From assembly GCA_022562915.1 (NCBI GenBank), contig JADFOJ010000005.1, positions 1 to 64,000 of the forward strand: a DNA stretch of 64,000 nt, written 5' to 3'. The notes beneath the pieces were generated by a model. It searched no databases and had not been told where the DNA came from. It was given only the letters and a program-made list of their open reading frames with translations. The position numbers were made by a program, and so were the translations under genes. Positions within the stretch are counted from its first letter, which is position 1. Each line of letters starts with the position of its first letter. This document shows, piece after piece, positions 44,654 through 53,429 of the stretch. The stretch comes from Planctomycetota bacterium (GTDB taxonomy: Bacteria > Planctomycetota > Phycisphaerae > Phycisphaerales > SM1A02).

Positions 44654-45352
44654 GTGAAGATCAAGGCATTGAAAGTTGCGGCAGGCGTCAGTGCGCCGTT
44701 GATCCTCGCCGGGTCGGTGCACGCCGGGTTCACGGGTATCACGACCACCTCGAAGCCGAACGCGTTCGGCCTCCTCGTCGTGAACGTCTACGCGAACTTC
44801 GACCGTCCGGGTACGGACGCCATGGTCGCGGTCGGCAAGACACCGGATTCCCCGCTGTTCATCCAGGTCGTCGGCGGCACCTTCTACAACCACGCCTTCG
44901 GTGGCGACCAGGCCCCGCACCACCATCTTCTCGAACTGTTTCCCAGCCTGGCCTACGACACCTTCGTGACGATCGGCATGAAGGTCGCGGGTCCGACCGA
45001 GGACGCGTCGGTATTCACAGGCACGTTCGGGGTCAGCACACTTCAGGACGCGGGGTGGGCGGTCACTCCGAACAGCCCGCAGGGCAACCCGTTCAACGCG
45101 GTCAACTCGTTTCCCGGCGACGGCCGCATTCTCATCGGGCAATTCGCGACCGCCGACGGCACGTCGATCCAGGGCACGATGCTGCTGCAGTTCACGAGCA
45201 ACGGTGTTGCCGGCGTTCAGGCCGTAGTCGGCTTCAACAGCATTCCCGCTCCGGGAGCCCTCGCCATGATGGGATCGGCGGGCCTGGCGGGGCTCTTCGG
45301 TACTCGTCGGCGCCGCCGGCAGCCACGCGGGAACAGCTCACGCCGCCAGTGA
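44654..45352 (+). CDS. Exported protein with PAPG/PEP-CTERM-like sorting tail
   Basis: This 232-aa protein has a GTG start and GGAGG ribosome site. It has a signal peptide (VAAGVSAPLILAGSVHAG), a beta-rich middle (VVNVYANFDRPGTDAMVAVG, FYNHAFGGDQAPHHHLLELF) and a C-terminal tripartite tail: IPAPGALAMMGSAGLAGLFG followed by RRRRR. The tail has the pattern of PEP-CTERM-type sorting signals, with PAPG as the recognition motif. The protein is probably processed by an exosortase-like enzyme, none of which is encoded in this window. Function of the body is unknown. Confidence 0.8.
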   Translation: MKIKALKVAAGVSAPLILAGSVHAGFTGITTTSKPNAFGLLVVNVYANFDRPGTDAMVAVGKTPDSPLFIQVVGGTFYNHAFGGDQAPHHHLLELFPSLAYDTFVTIGMKVAGPTEDASVFTGTFGVSTLQDAGWAVTPNSPQGNPFNAVNSFPGDGRILIGQFATADGTSIQGTMLLQFTSNGVAGVQAVVGFNSIPAPGALAMMGSAGLAGLFGTRRRRRQPRGNSSRRQ

Positions 45353-45362
45353 CATCGGCCAC

Positions 45363-46064
45363 TCAGGCGTTGCCGGCTTCGACCTGCTCGGTGGGGGCGT
45401 CGGCCGGCGGTGTCTCGACAGGGTCGGCCTGCGGCGTCCGGGCCGGGCCGGACGGCGGGGTCTCCTCGGCGACCTGCTTCGACGCACCGCGCTGCTTGAT
45501 CTTCTCGATCTTGGCCTTGTCAGGCGCCAGGATCATGGTGATCCGCCGGCCCATGAATCGTGGCGGCACCTCCAGCTTCGCAACGTCCTCCATCTGCTTG
45601 ACGATGTCGGACATCCGTTTCTGGCCGCGTTCCTTGTGCATCATCTCGCGGCCGCGGAAGTTCTGCACGATCTGGACCTTGTGACCCTCCATCAGGAAGC
45701 GACGCGCCTGGTCCAGGCGAATGCTGATGTCGTGCGGGTCGATTTTCATCGATCGACCGAGGCGGACTTCCTTTAACTCGGTCGTCTTGCTCCTGGCCTT
45801 GGTCGCCTTGTCCTTCTTGGACTGTTCGTATTTCCACTTCCCGAAATCCATGATCCGGCACACCGGTGGGTCGGCGGTGGCGGCCACTTCGACGAGGTCG
45901 AGCCCCGCCTCGCGCGCCTGGCGCAGGGCAACGTCGGTCTCGACGACGCCGACCATTTCGTTGTTCTCATCGAGCAGTCGAACCGGGCTGACGCGAATGC
46001 GGTCGTTGACGCGCGGGCCGCGCGGGGTCCGTTCGTAGGGGCGGAAGAATCGTCGACGTCCGAT
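45363..46064 (-). CDS. infC: Translation initiation factor IF-3 with AUC start codon
   Basis: IF-3 sequence is clear: RVNDRIRVSPVRLLDENN, REAGLDLVEVAATADPPVCRI, MDFGKWKYEQSKK, then the C-terminal KEVRLGRSMKIDPHDISIRL and VQNFRGREMMHKERGQ. A Pro/Ala/Thr-rich tail follows, giving about 233 aa. An ATG occurs only at 46112, outside homology. The good ribosome site AAGAGGAG ends 7 nt before an in-frame ATC at 46062-46064 that gives MGRRRFFRPYE. Use of AUU/AUC is a known autoregulatory feature of infC, where IF-3 itself discriminates against its own start. It lies downstream of thrS, as in many bacteria, but rpmI and rplT do not follow. Confidence 0.93.
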   Translation of the reverse strand: MGRRRFFRPYERTPRGPRVNDRIRVSPVRLLDENNEMVGVVETDVALRQAREAGLDLVEVAATADPPVCRIMDFGKWKYEQSKKDKATKARSKTTELKEVRLGRSMKIDPHDISIRLDQARRFLMEGHKVQIVQNFRGREMMHKERGQKRMSDIVKQMEDVAKLEVPPRFMGRRITMILAPDKAKIEKIKQRGASKQVAEETPPSGPARTPQADPVETPPADAPTEQVEAGNA

Positions 46065-46361
46065 GGGCAGGCTCCTCTTATCCGGCGCGGCGGGAGATCG
46101 TGATACCGACACCCGGCCGGGCGTGGCGGCTCAAGGACAATGGGGACTGGGTTGTGCTGTGGGGCTCGTCGGGCATGCGGTCAGGCATTCCCGGAGCGGG
46201 TCGGAGTGAGCGTAATGCGCATCAGTATCCAGACTCTCGTAAAGACATGGCCAGGGTCCGCCATGGGGCCCACGGCTCTTTCATCGGAGTACCCTACCTC
46301 CACATCGGGTGGCGGGCAAACTGTATTTCGTGCAATTCTCGACGAGCGGCCCGAGCATGCT
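46065..46361 (-). other. Long spacer between thrS and infC
   Basis: There are 297 nt between the thrS stop and the infC ribosome site on the same strand. No gene is convincing. It should contain the infC promoter or leader, since thrS-infC operons often place an internal promoter and regulatory structure here. I cannot define a specific terminator or riboswitch. Confidence 0.4.
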
Positions 46362-48443
46362 CTACACCGTCGCGGCCTCGAAGTGCTCCGCGAGCAGCGT
46401 GTCCCGTCCGCGGGAGCTGACCTCGCCCGTGACGGAGTGCACGAAGGTCGCCAGGGGGAGCGCCCCAAGGTTGCGCTGGATGCCGCGGGCCCGCACGCTC
46501 ACTTCATGTCGCTGCTGGTCGGTGGGTCCCACCACCAGCAGGTAGGGGATCTTGAGCGTGGACGCCACCCGGATCTTCGCCTGGATCCGCTCGCCGGATT
46601 CGTCGATCCCGGCCCGGAGACCCGCGTCGATGAGGGTACCCAGGACTTCCTTGCCGTACGCCGATGACTTCGCGCTGATCGGCAGGACGCGGACCTGCTC
46701 CGGCGCGAGCCAGGTCGGGAACGCACCGGCGAAGTGCTCGATGAGCAGTCCCACGAATCGCTCCATCGACCCGAACGGCGCGCGGTGAATCATGACCGGC
46801 CGGTGCGGCCGGTTGTCGGGGCCGATGTATTTCAGATCGAATCGTTCGGGCAGGTTGTAGTCGACCTGGATCGTCCCCAGCTGCCACTGGCGCCCGATGA
46901 CGTCGCGGGCGAGGAAGTCGATCTTGGGCCCGTAGAACGCGGCCTCGCCTTGCTCCTCGTTGAATGGCACGCCGAGTGTCGCGGCGGCCTCGCGGCAGGC
47001 CTGCTCGGCCTTGGCCCAGTTCTCCGGCGGCCCGATGTATTTCGAATCGTCGGGATCGCGCAGACCGACGCGTACCTCGAAATCGGTGATCTCCAGCGTG
47101 CCGAAGATGGTCTTCACCAGCGAGAGGCAGCCCTGCAGCTCGTCGGCAAGTTGCTGTTCGGTGCAGAAGATATGCGCATCGTCCATGGTCATCCCGCGAA
47201 CACGGGTCAGGCCGCTGATCTCGCCGGATTGCTCCCACCGGTAGACCGTCCCGAACTCCGCCAGCCGCACCGGCAGGTCGCGGTAGCTGTGGTGGTTGCT
47301 GTCAAAGATCTTGATGTGGTGCGGGCAGTTCATCGGCTTGAGCAGGTACCCGTCGAGGTCTCCTTCGAAAAGGCGGTTGGCAAGGTCCGCGCACCCGGCT
47401 CCCTCGTCGGCCAGCATCTGAATCTGTTCGGCGGAGATCAGCGGCGGGTACTGGCTCTCGCGGTAGTACGGAAAGTGTCCGCTGGTGCGGTACAGCTCGA
47501 GCTTGCCGATGTGCGGCGTGTAGACCATCCGGTACCCCTGCTTGATGAGCTCGGCGCGGATGAACTCCTCCAGTTCGCGGCGCACGATGGCACCGTTGGG
47601 CTTCCAGAGGATCAGCCCCGGCCCGACCGCGTCGTCGATGCAGAAGAGATCGAGCTGCCGGCCGAGCACGCGGTGGTCCCGCTTGCCGGCTTCCTCGATC
47701 TGGGCGAGATGCTCCTCGAGCAGTTGGCGGGTCGGAAATGCGGTCCCGTAGACGCGGGTGAGCCGGTCACTTGCGGCGTCGCCGTGCCAGTAGCTGGAGG
47801 CAAGGCTCATGACCTTGAAGGCCGCGATGCGGCCGGTGCTTGGGACGTGCGGGCCGGCGCAGAGGTCCTCCCAGTCCCGTCCGACCACGCCGGTGACGTA
47901 CCAGGAAAGGCACGTTGCGCCGTCGGCGACTGCTCTCTCGGCGTTGTCGAGCTTGTACTTGCTGCCCTCGGCGCGGAGCTTGGCCATGCCTTCGTCGATC
48001 GAGAGTTCGCAACGGGTGAAGGGGCGATCCTCGGCGATGATCTCGGTCATGTGCCTCTCGAAGGCCTCGAAGTCGTCGGTCGACAACGGTCGCCCCGGCG
48101 GCACGGACATGTCGTAGTAGAAACCCGTCTCGAGCGCGGGGCCGTACACGAGTTCGATTCCCGGTACGACACGCTGGATCGCCTCGGCCAGGACATGGGC
48201 GCAGCTGTGCCGGATCAGCCGCAGAGCGTCCTGGTTGGGGCGGCCCTTGCGATCCGTCGGCGTCACGATCGAGATCGCCGCATCGCTTGTGATGGAGGCG
48301 GTGAGGTCGCTGAGCGTGCCGTCGATCCGGGCGCCCAGGGCGTCGGCGGCCAGCCTCGGTCCGATGTCGGCAGCGACCGCGCCGGCGGTGACCGGGCTGT
48401 CATACGATCGGACGCTTCCGTCGGGCAGCGTGATGCGGGGCAT
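46362..48443 (-). CDS. thrS: Threonyl-tRNA synthetase
   Basis: This 693-aa class II synthetase has the N-terminal TGS domain (MPRITLPDGSVRSYDSPV), the editing domain with HSCAHVLAEAI, and the catalytic core with motif 2 (FGTVYRWEQSGEISGLTRVRGMT, here shortened to VYRWEQSGEISGLTRVRG), KPMNCPHHIKIF, and motif 3 near RAPFGSMERF. The C-terminal anticodon-binding domain contains QVRVLPIS and LVVGPTDQQ. It charges tRNA-Thr. The ATG at 48443 is preferred to the longer frame from 48584. It is divergent from nrdR. Confidence 0.96.
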   Translation of the reverse strand: MPRITLPDGSVRSYDSPVTAGAVAADIGPRLAADALGARIDGTLSDLTASITSDAAISIVTPTDRKGRPNQDALRLIRHSCAHVLAEAIQRVVPGIELVYGPALETGFYYDMSVPPGRPLSTDDFEAFERHMTEIIAEDRPFTRCELSIDEGMAKLRAEGSKYKLDNAERAVADGATCLSWYVTGVVGRDWEDLCAGPHVPSTGRIAAFKVMSLASSYWHGDAASDRLTRVYGTAFPTRQLLEEHLAQIEEAGKRDHRVLGRQLDLFCIDDAVGPGLILWKPNGAIVRRELEEFIRAELIKQGYRMVYTPHIGKLELYRTSGHFPYYRESQYPPLISAEQIQMLADEGAGCADLANRLFEGDLDGYLLKPMNCPHHIKIFDSNHHSYRDLPVRLAEFGTVYRWEQSGEISGLTRVRGMTMDDAHIFCTEQQLADELQGCLSLVKTIFGTLEITDFEVRVGLRDPDDSKYIGPPENWAKAEQACREAAATLGVPFNEEQGEAAFYGPKIDFLARDVIGRQWQLGTIQVDYNLPERFDLKYIGPDNRPHRPVMIHRAPFGSMERFVGLLIEHFAGAFPTWLAPEQVRVLPISAKSSAYGKEVLGTLIDAGLRAGIDESGERIQAKIRVASTLKIPYLLVVGPTDQQRHEVSVRARGIQRNLGALPLATFVHSVTGEVSSRGRDTLLAEHFEAATV

Positions 48444-48528
48444 GGTCAGGTATCCCTCGATGGGTTGTAGAGCATAGGCAACTATCGTGTAGACTCCTGA
48501 CCCGACTTGATTGCGAGGGAGGCACCCG

Positions 48529-49023
48529 TTGATCTGTCCGTACTGCCGGCAGGACCACGACCGAGTCATCGACAGCCGGGCCACCGAGGGCGGCCTGGTG
48601 ATTCGCCGGCGACGCGCCTGCCTGGACTGTTCAAAGCGCTACACGACCTACGAGCGTGTCGAGAAGACGTCCCGCCTGGTGGTGGTCAAGAAGGACGGCA
48701 GCCGGGTGCCCTTCAACCTCCGCAACGTGCTCCACGGATTGCAGGCCGCCTGCGGCAAGCGGCCCATTCCCGAGGACGTCAAGCAGCAGCTGGCTGAGGC
48801 GGTTGACGACGATCTGCACCGCGAGTTCGACCGCGAGGTGCCGAGTTCAGAGATCGGCCTTCGCGTCGCCGCCAGGCTGCGCGAGATCGACGAGATCGCC
48901 TACATCCGCTACGCCAGCGAGTATTACAGGTTCGGCACGCTGGATGAGTTCGTCGAGGAACTCAGCCAGTTGAAGGCCCGGCCCAGGAACATGCCGAACC
49001 AGCAGGGGTTGTTCGACGGGTGA
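48529..49023 (+). CDS. nrdR: Transcriptional repressor NrdR
   Basis: This 164-aa protein starts at TTG 48529, with a GAGGGAGG ribosome site just upstream. The N-terminal zinc ribbon is ICPYC ... CLDC, followed by KRYTTYERVE and the ATP-cone domain (VVVKKDGSRVPFNLRNVLHG ... YASEYYRFGTLDEF). NrdR senses ATP/dATP and represses ribonucleotide reductase genes by binding NrdR boxes; none of its target genes is in the window. An earlier in-frame start at 48511 adds only unconserved residues. Confidence 0.93.
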   Translation: MICPYCRQDHDRVIDSRATEGGLVIRRRRACLDCSKRYTTYERVEKTSRLVVVKKDGSRVPFNLRNVLHGLQAACGKRPIPEDVKQQLAEAVDDDLHREFDREVPSSEIGLRVAARLREIDEIAYIRYASEYYRFGTLDEFVEELSQLKARPRNMPNQQGLFDG

Positions 49024-49042
49024 GAAAAAAAGAGACCGGGAG

Positions 49043-49795
49043 TCATTTCTTCGCCAGCGCCCCCCGCGTGTCATCCTGAAGAAACAGGATCCGACCGCAC
49101 GCGGCGCACACCACCAGCGTGTCGCCCCGGCCCATCAGGGCGGTCACCGCCTCGAACGGCAGGTTCAGGTTGCATGAACCGCACACGTACTCCCGGCGGC
49201 GGCGATCGATCTCTTCGACCGGCGTCACCGCCTCGCCGTCATACGCCTCGGCAAGGTCATCGAAGAGCTTGAGATCGGTTCCCGGTATGCAGCCCGCCGC
49301 GGTGGTGCGCTGCTGTTCCAACTCCGCCAGCCGTGTGCCGACTTCCTCGTGCCGCTGCTTCAACTTGGCTTTGGCAATCGCCCGTACCTTGGTACGCTCG
49401 GCTGTCTCCCCGGCGAGCGTTTCCAGTTGCCGGCCGCATTCCTCGACCGTCTCCATTTCCTGGAGGGTGCGGTCCTCCAGTTCCGACCGCGACAGCTTGA
49501 CGGTATTCAACTCGGTGAGGACGGCCGTGTACTGCTTGTTCGTGGTGGCGACGTTCAGTTCGCCGCGGAGCTTTTCCAGGCGCTCGTCGATGACGGCGAC
49601 CTCGCCCTCCAGGTTACCAATGGTGGCCTGGAGGTGGCGTCGCCGCAGTTGGACCTCGTCGTGCTGCTGGCCCAGTTCCTGCAAGGTCAGGTCCTGGGTG
49701 TCGAGATAGCGGCTTGCCGAATCGAGCCGCCTGCGCAGACCTCGGACCTGGGAATCGATGCGGAACAGGCTGAGCAGGTCGGTGGTCAGTGTCAT
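49043..49795 (-). CDS. C4-type zinc-ribbon coiled-coil protein
   Basis: This 250-aa protein is almost all coiled coil from residue 15 to 165 (heptads such as LRRRLDSASRYLDTQDLTLQ and LEGEVAVIDERLEKLRGEL, with NKQYTAVLTELNTVK at the turn). It ends in a zinc ribbon, CGSCNLNLP ... CAACGRIL. This is the hairpin-plus-ribbon design of the CT398-type family, tentatively linked in chlamydiae to type III/flagellar regulation; no secretion genes are nearby. It lies on the same strand as cdsA, 85 nt downstream. Confidence 0.85.
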   Translation of the reverse strand: MTLTTDLLSLFRIDSQVRGLRRRLDSASRYLDTQDLTLQELGQQHDEVQLRRRHLQATIGNLEGEVAVIDERLEKLRGELNVATTNKQYTAVLTELNTVKLSRSELEDRTLQEMETVEECGRQLETLAGETAERTKVRAIAKAKLKQRHEEVGTRLAELEQQRTTAAGCIPGTDLKLFDDLAEAYDGEAVTPVEEIDRRRREYVCGSCNLNLPFEAVTALMGRGDTLVVCAACGRILFLQDDTRGALAKK

Positions 49796-49880
49796 GTCGT
49801 GTCTTTGCCCACGGGCGGCGGTCACGGAACCTGCAAGTGTACCCACCTGCGGACGCTCAGGCGAAGCGCCGCCCGCAGCG

Positions 49881-50855
49881 TCATGCCGGCAGGATGGTCA
49901 GGGTCCACCACGCCACCGGGGCAACCAGCAGCGGTGAGTCGAGCAGGTCCAGCACGCCGCCGAGACCGGGGAGCATCGCCGAGGAGTCCTTCAGCCCGGC
50001 ACCACGCTTGAACAGGCTCATGGTGAGATCGCCGAGCTGCCCGACGACGCCGAAGAGCGCGCCGCACACGGCCCCGATCCACGGCGCAACGTGGTCGATC
50101 GGATCCAGCAGCCGGCTGGCGAACGAGAACGCGACGCCCGTCACCACGGCGGTCGCGATGCCGCCGGCAAGCCCCTCCCACGTCTTGCCTGGGCTCAGCC
50201 ACGGGATCATCCGGTGCCGGCCGATCGCGCGCCCGGTGAAATACGCCCCGGTGTCGCACGCCTTGGTGACGAAGATGACACCCACGACGATCCACGCGGA
50301 GTGCTCCCGCCGCAGCGCCAACAGGAGGCCCAGCATGAAACCCAGGTACACCATGGCGAACATCACCGCGCCCGCCGCGGCGATCACCCCGGCGACGTTC
50401 TGCCGGCGGCTGAATGTCAGGATGGCGATCACGAACACCACGATCATGCTCGTCGTGACGAGGGCGATCGTGGTCGTCGTCTCCGTGCCGGGTGATGTGC
50501 TGGTCTGCGTCGGGATGCTGTAGCAGAGCACGAGCCCGACCACCGTGGCGAGCGTCGTCAACCACGTCCGGGTCATGATGCCGTTGGTCCGGAAGATCGC
50601 TGTGAGTTCGCGTGCACACAGCGGCGCCAGCCCCAGCGCCACCAGGAACAGGACGATTCCCCGCGGCGGGTGTTCCTTGCCGCGAAAGAGATCCTGGAAA
50701 AAACCGGCCGGTAACGCGATCGTGTCCACCCAGTCGTCGAGCACGACCACCGCCAGCAGCGTGGCGATCAGGATCGGTCCGGTGATGAGTCGTTTCCGCA
50801 GCACGGGCGGGGGCGGGTCAGGAGCCAGGCGGGTCCGTCCACTGAATATCGGCAT
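49881..50855 (-). CDS. cdsA: Phosphatidate cytidylyltransferase
   Basis: This 324-aa polytopic membrane enzyme makes CDP-diacylglycerol from phosphatidate and CTP. It has about eight hydrophobic helices and the C-terminal signature region SLFKRGAGLKDSSAMLPGLG, then GVLDLLDSPL, preceded by DTGAYFTGRAIGRH and SPGKTWEGLAGG. In the family consensus the PGHGG...DRxD part has His and Arg; here both positions are Leu, as PGLGG and DLLD. The start overlaps the upstream lipoprotein gene by 38 nt. Confidence 0.92.
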   Translation of the reverse strand: MPIFSGRTRLAPDPPPPVLRKRLITGPILIATLLAVVVLDDWVDTIALPAGFFQDLFRGKEHPPRGIVLFLVALGLAPLCARELTAIFRTNGIMTRTWLTTLATVVGLVLCYSIPTQTSTSPGTETTTTIALVTTSMIVVFVIAILTFSRRQNVAGVIAAAGAVMFAMVYLGFMLGLLLALRREHSAWIVVGVIFVTKACDTGAYFTGRAIGRHRMIPWLSPGKTWEGLAGGIATAVVTGVAFSFASRLLDPIDHVAPWIGAVCGALFGVVGQLGDLTMSLFKRGAGLKDSSAMLPGLGGVLDLLDSPLLVAPVAWWTLTILPA

Positions 50856-51402
50856 CCCCGCCCTCGGCGGCAAACCAGTCCCACAGTTCGGCGGGCCGCC
50901 GCGGCGGCACCACGGCATACGGTTCGCCGGGGCTGCGGGTGCTTGACCACGGCCAGTTGCCCAGCAGCATGTCAACGGGGGCCCACAGCAGCATCGCGGC
51001 CGCATGCACAGGGGCGGTCACGCCGTCGGCGAAATCCTGCCCGGCATCGACGGGGTCCACGATGCTGTCGGCAGCAGTGGGGTAGGCGGGGTTCCACGGC
51101 TCGCGGTCCTGCTCCCACCGGAAATTCTTCGCATAGGTCGGGTAGTGGGCCACCTGGTGCGTCGGCACGTTTATGGTCACGAGGTCCCAGCCGCGACGAT
51201 CAATCCCGCGCAGCAGCGAGGGCCGCCCGGTGAGTTCGGTGGTGCCGCCGGCGGGCACGAGTGCGGGAAGCGGTTCCGTCCCGACCAGGTCGATGGGCTC
51301 GTTGAAGGGCCTGGCACAACCGGATGCCATGGTCGAACTTACGATGATGATCATGGCGGCGGCGGCACGCGGACGGTTGGTGAATCTTCTCGGACAGGTC
51401 AC
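50818..51402 (-). CDS. Lipoprotein of unknown function
   Basis: This 194-aa protein has a GTG start that overlaps the recX stop as GTGA. Hydrophobic signal AAAAMIIIVSSTMASGC carries a lipobox. The body is Trp/Pro/Asp-rich (RRGWDLVTINVPTHQVAHYP, NFRWEQDREPWNPAYPTAAD, APVDMLLGNWPW) without a recognised domain. Sitting between recX and cdsA in one overlapping operon, it may be an envelope protein. A shorter start at 51354 (MIIIVSS) is possible. Confidence 0.72.
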   Translation of the reverse strand: MTCPRRFTNRPRAAAAMIIIVSSTMASGCARPFNEPIDLVGTEPLPALVPAGGTTELTGRPSLLRGIDRRGWDLVTINVPTHQVAHYPTYAKNFRWEQDREPWNPAYPTAADSIVDPVDAGQDFADGVTAPVHAAAMLLWAPVDMLLGNWPWSSTRSPGEPYAVVPPRRPAELWDWFAAEGGDADIQWTDPPGS

Positions 51403-51908
51403 GGTCCATGCTCCCGATCGAACGATTCATCGAGTGACGACTGCGGCAGCCCCTCGCGGTCAAGTACGGTCGAGATGATATCAGTATCGAAACCTCGCCG
51501 TGCGAGGGCAGCCCCGACCCGGCGCCTGGTTGCCTCGGCGGACCGGACCGCTCCGCCGGCCAGGATTCCCCGGACCATGCCGGTGGCGGCCGCGACCGGG
51601 TCCGTCTCGGCGAGGACCTCGGTGGCGACGCGCCGGGCGATCTCCGGCGGCACCCGGCGAGCCAGGAGTTTCTGTTCGATCAAGGTCGCTGATGCCGGCT
51701 TCTTCTTTACGACCGCTGCCGCCACAGCGAGGGCATACGCTTCGTCGTCGAGCAGCCCGCATGCGGCGAGCCGCTCGATCACGAGGTCCGCGAGGTCCCG
51801 ATCGTGTCCCTTGGAGACCAGTTTCTCGGCAAGCTCACCGCGCGAGTAGCCGCGACGGTCCAGCAGGCGAAGGGCGTGTTCCCTGATCGGGTCGGTCTCG
51901 GCGTCCAT
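51399..51908 (-). CDS. recX: Regulatory protein RecX
   Basis: This 169-aa helical protein contains RecX three-helix repeats: REHALRLLDRRGYSRGELAE KL-type sequence split at YSRGELAEKLVSKGHD, then LADLVIERLAACGLLDDEAY and a final RRRVGAALARRGFDTDIIS. RecX binds and tunes RecA filaments. recA is not next to it here. The ATG at 51908 is selected because the longer frame to 52085 is low-complexity. The stop overlaps the next gene start by 4 nt. Confidence 0.87.
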   Translation of the reverse strand: MDAETDPIREHALRLLDRRGYSRGELAEKLVSKGHDRDLADLVIERLAACGLLDDEAYALAVAAAVVKKKPASATLIEQKLLARRVPPEIARRVATEVLAETDPVAAATGMVRGILAGGAVRSAEATRRRVGAALARRGFDTDIISTVLDREGLPQSSLDESFDREHGP

Positions 51909-51932
51909 CGTGGCTGATGGTACCTTCTCGGC

Positions 51933-53396
51933 ATGGCGAGCCGGCCGTATGTCGTCTGCGCGCGTGGGGCGGGTGTCATGGTGGCCATGATGGCCGCCGC
52001 CGTCGGATGCGCCGCCGCGCCCGCCCCGGTCTTGAGTCGTCCCGCGGCGGGCCTCGTCGTCACCGGGCACACCGGCGGCACACACTACCGGACCAGGATC
52101 ATCGGCGGGTTCTGGTACCAGACATTCGGTACGACGCTGCTGGTGATCGATCCGCGTTCCGCCGAGGTGATCTCATCTTTGCCGCTGGCCCCCGTCGGCG
52201 CGAGCGGCCCGGCCACGGACATGGTGGCGACGGGCGACCGGCTGTTCGTGCTGTTGCGCGCAACGGAGGTGATCGCCTTGACGACGGCCGATCCGGCCCA
52301 TCCGCGGATCGTGGATCGCGTCGGCGCCGAGGAACTCGGTGTCGAGCCGGTGTCGCTCAGCCTGGTCCGCGACGAGTTGTACGTCTCGGGCGCCGGCGGC
52401 GTGGTCCGCTGGTCCGACCGGGCGAGGTACCTGGACGGGATGGAGTGCAGGACAGTGGTCGAGTGCGACCTCGGCCTGGTCGCCTGTGTCGGCCGGCGCG
52501 TGTACCGGCTGCTCGATACAGCCTACGTCGGCTCGGCCGGCGAGCTGTACGCCTGGGGTGATGGTGCCGGGCCCGCTGCGCCGCTCGTATTCGTTCGCGC
52601 CGGGCCGGACACGACCTCGGTGGGCCTGATGACAGGCGCGATACGAGAGGTCAGCACGCGGCTGGCCACGGTGACGGTTGCCGGACCCGTACGGCGGGCC
52701 CGCATCGTTGACGGCCGGCTCTGGGTCGTCTCCGACCAGCGTATCGCCGCCTATCCGATCAGTGGCGAGCGCCTGCTCGACCCGGTGGTCTATGAGATCG
52801 CCGGTGTCCGCGATCTGGCATTCATCGACGGCAGTACCGGCCGCGCTGCCGTCGCGGGGGTCTTCGGCCGGGCGATTCTGCGCTTCGGCCTCGACGGAAC
52901 CGTTCGCACCGAGAGCGAGCATCGCGAAGCTGCCGGCCTGGTTCGGGCGCACTGTGACGGCCGCTACGTCGTGGCGAGCGGACCGTTCGGCTCGTGGCAA
53001 TATGACACGACGGGTACGGGCTCGATCCGGCCCCGGATGCTCGACGGGGCGACGACGGGACCGGCCGTCACGGCGACGGAACCGGCCGCCGCGGCGACTC
53101 TTTCCGGGAGCGCCTCGATCAGCGCCGACGGCCGGTCGGTGAGACTGCCCGGCGGCGAGCAGTACACGGAACCGGGCTCGCCGACGGTGACGTGTCTGAC
53201 CGCCGTCGAGGGTGAGCTCTGGGTCGGACACGACTCCGGCATCACGGTGCTGGGCATGGACGGCATGGTCCTGGGCAGGTTGCGGCTGGACGGGCCCGTC
53301 CGGTTCATCTTCCCGCTTTCAGGCGGCGGTGCGGCGTGGGTCAGTGAGGGGGGCGGGTTCGGCTCGGCCCGGAGAACACTTCCGGCCGATGAGTGA
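51933..53396 (+). CDS. Lipoprotein with beta-propeller-like repeats
   Basis: This 487-aa protein has a signal AGVMVAMMAAAVGC (lipobox). The rest is repetitive beta sequence with alternating V.GDRLFVLLRATEVIAL, VRDELYVSGAGGVVRW, VDGRLWVVSDQRIAAYPI, CDGRYVVASGPFGSWQY and VEGELWVGHDSGITVL. These are spaced like propeller blades of the LVIVD/PQQ-like type. No enzymatic motif is seen; ligand binding or scaffolding at the envelope is likely. The EEP membrane protein gene begins 33 nt downstream. Confidence 0.78.
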   Translation: MASRPYVVCARGAGVMVAMMAAAVGCAAAPAPVLSRPAAGLVVTGHTGGTHYRTRIIGGFWYQTFGTTLLVIDPRSAEVISSLPLAPVGASGPATDMVATGDRLFVLLRATEVIALTTADPAHPRIVDRVGAEELGVEPVSLSLVRDELYVSGAGGVVRWSDRARYLDGMECRTVVECDLGLVACVGRRVYRLLDTAYVGSAGELYAWGDGAGPAAPLVFVRAGPDTTSVGLMTGAIREVSTRLATVTVAGPVRRARIVDGRLWVVSDQRIAAYPISGERLLDPVVYEIAGVRDLAFIDGSTGRAAVAGVFGRAILRFGLDGTVRTESEHREAAGLVRAHCDGRYVVASGPFGSWQYDTTGTGSIRPRMLDGATTGPAVTATEPAAAATLSGSASISADGRSVRLPGGEQYTEPGSPTVTCLTAVEGELWVGHDSGITVLGMDGMVLGRLRLDGPVRFIFPLSGGGAAWVSEGGGFGSARRTLPADE

Positions 53397-53429
53397 ACGA
53401 GCGCGGCAGACCGAGCGTACGATCAGTCG

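Noticed and set aside
46734-48470. 578-codon plus-strand frame opposite thrS
   Set aside because: It mirrors thrS exactly and has no motif; thrS is unambiguous.
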